Position numbers and translations under genes: made by a program. A stretch of DNA of 64,000 nt from an uncultured Schaedlerella sp. (GTDB lineage: Bacteria > Bacillota > Clostridia > Lachnospirales > Lachnospiraceae), in contig CAKSAJ010000013.1 in assembly GCA_934435195.1 (NCBI GenBank), positions 1 through 64,000 of the forward strand, read 5' to 3'. Below the pieces are notes generated by a model. The model had not been told where the DNA came from. It did not search any database and saw only the letters and a list, made by a program, of their open reading frames with translations. Every line of letters begins with the position of its first letter. Position 1 is the first letter of the stretch. Positions 62,830 through 64,000 of this stretch are shown piece by piece.

Positions 62830-64000
62830 CTATCCTATCAATACATTCTGCAGAGTCACCGCAAGTACTTCCATTGCATTTCTCATTTCTTCTACTGTAT
62901 TAGTTTGAGCCCCCGCCTCAATCAGTAAAGATTTTGGAAGTAGATGTAAATTATAGCGATATCCCCTCAAATAAATATGTCTGGCAAAGCCCGGATACAT
63001 CCGCTCACAGGCAAGCTGCATTTGAAGTGAAAATGCCAAATTATCCTGTATGTAAGGATTATATAAATATTCAATATCTCCATTTGTTCTGGTTCGGCTA
63101 AGTCCATTAAAAAACATAATCTTCGCCGTCTGCTTTCCTCCAATATCAGTCACAAGATGCGTTTCTTCTGCCACCCCATCCCTATGCAGATCTATTGCTA
63201 CTTCAATGGACGGATTTGCCTCCAGTATCGGTCTGACAGAAGCCTCTGCATTTTCATAGGCATTGCTTCTATCTAATTTTCCGTTGATGATATCATAAAC
63301 CCCTGTGTCGTGGATTGTCTCTATCCCTTTCGCATTTAAAAGCTGTGTCAGATACTCTCCGATTCCTACAATACTGGTGCTTGAATCTCCTGGTATAGAG
63401 TCTGCAAATGTTTCTTGCGAATGCGTATGAAAAATCAAAATTTTCGGTCCCTGACTATTCTGATCTATTTTCATATTCTCGCTAAGCAATGCGTCCGCAT
63501 TCAGTTGTTCCGGCCCAATCATTGTTGAACTGTCTACAATATAAAAATTACTCAGCAGATAATCAAAATCTCTTAGTCTTTCTATCGACAGATTGAGAAC
63601 CGGTTGACTCTGTGCAGGCACAATTTCTTCCTCTTGAGTTTCATTTGTCACCAGACTTCCTTTTTCGTCAACATGATTTTCGTCATTCGCCTGACACTCC
63701 AAAATCTTCGCAATTGTGTCTTCATCCTCCACCACCTGCTTATATTCTCCTTGTTCGGTAACATAACCAACGAACGGAAACCACCCCATCGTACTCTTAA
63801 GCACCCATTGTTTTGCAGTATTTTTTCCTGACAGTTCACTTGCAAATACAATGGATGGCAAAAACATAGTTCCAAGATTTTGTATCAACATTTCATCGAA
63901 TTGATATTTTATCATCGTCACTCCCGGCTTCACACCTCCACAGGCATATGAAAATACCAACGCTAACACAACAATACCTGCTGCCTTTGTCTCCCACCTT
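62830..64000 (-). CDS. spoIIP: stage II sporulation protein P, partial at the right edge
   Basis: Amidase/endopeptidase that thins septal peptidoglycan during engulfment, with SpoIID and SpoIIM. The catalytic zinc residues lie in 'IFHTHSQETF' and 'AIDLHRDGV'; 'LIEAGAQTNT' near the C-terminus is also conserved. A GTG at 63969 could start a frame, but the reading frame is open to the window end and reads into a hydrophobic N-terminal anchor (AGIVVLALVFSYA), so the true start is outside. Confidence 0.9.
   Translation of the reverse strand, partial: RWETKAAGIVVLALVFSYACGGVKPGVTMIKYQFDEMLIQNLGTMFLPSIVFASELSGKNTAKQWVLKSTMGWFPFVGYVTEQGEYKQVVEDEDTIAKILECQANDENHVDEKGSLVTNETQEEEIVPAQSQPVLNLSIERLRDFDYLLSNFYIVDSSTMIGPEQLNADALLSENMKIDQNSQGPKILIFHTHSQETFADSIPGDSSTSIVGIGEYLTQLLNAKGIETIHDTGVYDIINGKLDRSNAYENAEASVRPILEANPSIEVAIDLHRDGVAEETHLVTDIGGKQTAKIMFFNGLSRTRTNGDIEYLYNPYIQDNLAFSLQMQLACERMYPGFARHIYLRGYRYNLHLLPKSLLIEAGAQTNTVEEMRNAMEVLAVTLQNVLIG

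Overview
The window looks like chromosome of an anaerobic, spore-forming, low-GC Firmicute of the class Clostridia, most likely a gut Lachnospiraceae-type organism. The evidence is a complete eight-gene spoIIIA operon, spo0A, spoIVB and spoIIP, a group-B-like [FeFe]-hydrogenase, MurT/GatD cell-wall amidation, strong AGGAGG ribosome sites and AT-rich intergenic DNA. No rRNA, tRNA, CRISPR array, integrase or transposase was found. Genus-level identity cannot be fixed from the sequence alone.

Left part (1-9120) is accessory DNA and gene remains. It holds a small unknown gene coupled to an XRE/Cro-type regulator, then a minus-strand set of two N-terminal zinc-ribbon membrane proteins and one lipoprotein. 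These are divergent from a 72-residue XRE regulator; two perfect inverted repeats overlap the shared promoter region. Next come a 619-residue cysteine- and lysine-rich protein of unknown function, a gene interrupted by an in-frame amber codon, and a D-alanyl-D-alanine carboxypeptidase that has lost its catalytic serine region. Several genes here have coding-like sequence continuing in frame after the stop, so the segment looks partly decayed and probably marks an insertion or deletion boundary.

Middle (9190-29223) returns to core genes: an orphan J-domain protein, a CtpE-like P-type ATPase, murT-gatD, and a P2-type Ca2+/Mn2+ ATPase preceded by a yybP-ykoY (Mn2+) riboswitch with its own terminator. 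These are followed by gdhA with a possible leader attenuator, rpsU (too short for usual ORF cut-offs), alaS, and a minus-strand run glgA-metF-metH activation protein-metH-[FeFe] hydrogenase.

Right part (29352-64000) is almost all on the minus strand and consists of conserved clusters. They are spo0A and spoIVB; recN-argR-nadK-tlyA-dxs-ispA-xseB-xseA-nusB; a Gls24/Asp23 protein; prfC; spoIIIAA-AH behind a good sigma-E-type promoter; rpsO-pnp with structured leaders; rimP-nusA-ylxR-ylxQ-infB-rbfA-nrnA-truB-ribF; a topoisomerase pair best read as parE-parC; and spoIIP, which runs off the right edge. The clusters link DNA topology and repair, isoprenoid synthesis, translation initiation and sporulation. 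The most unusual material is in the first 9 kb and in the RNA leaders (riboswitch, pnp, rpsO, gdhA).
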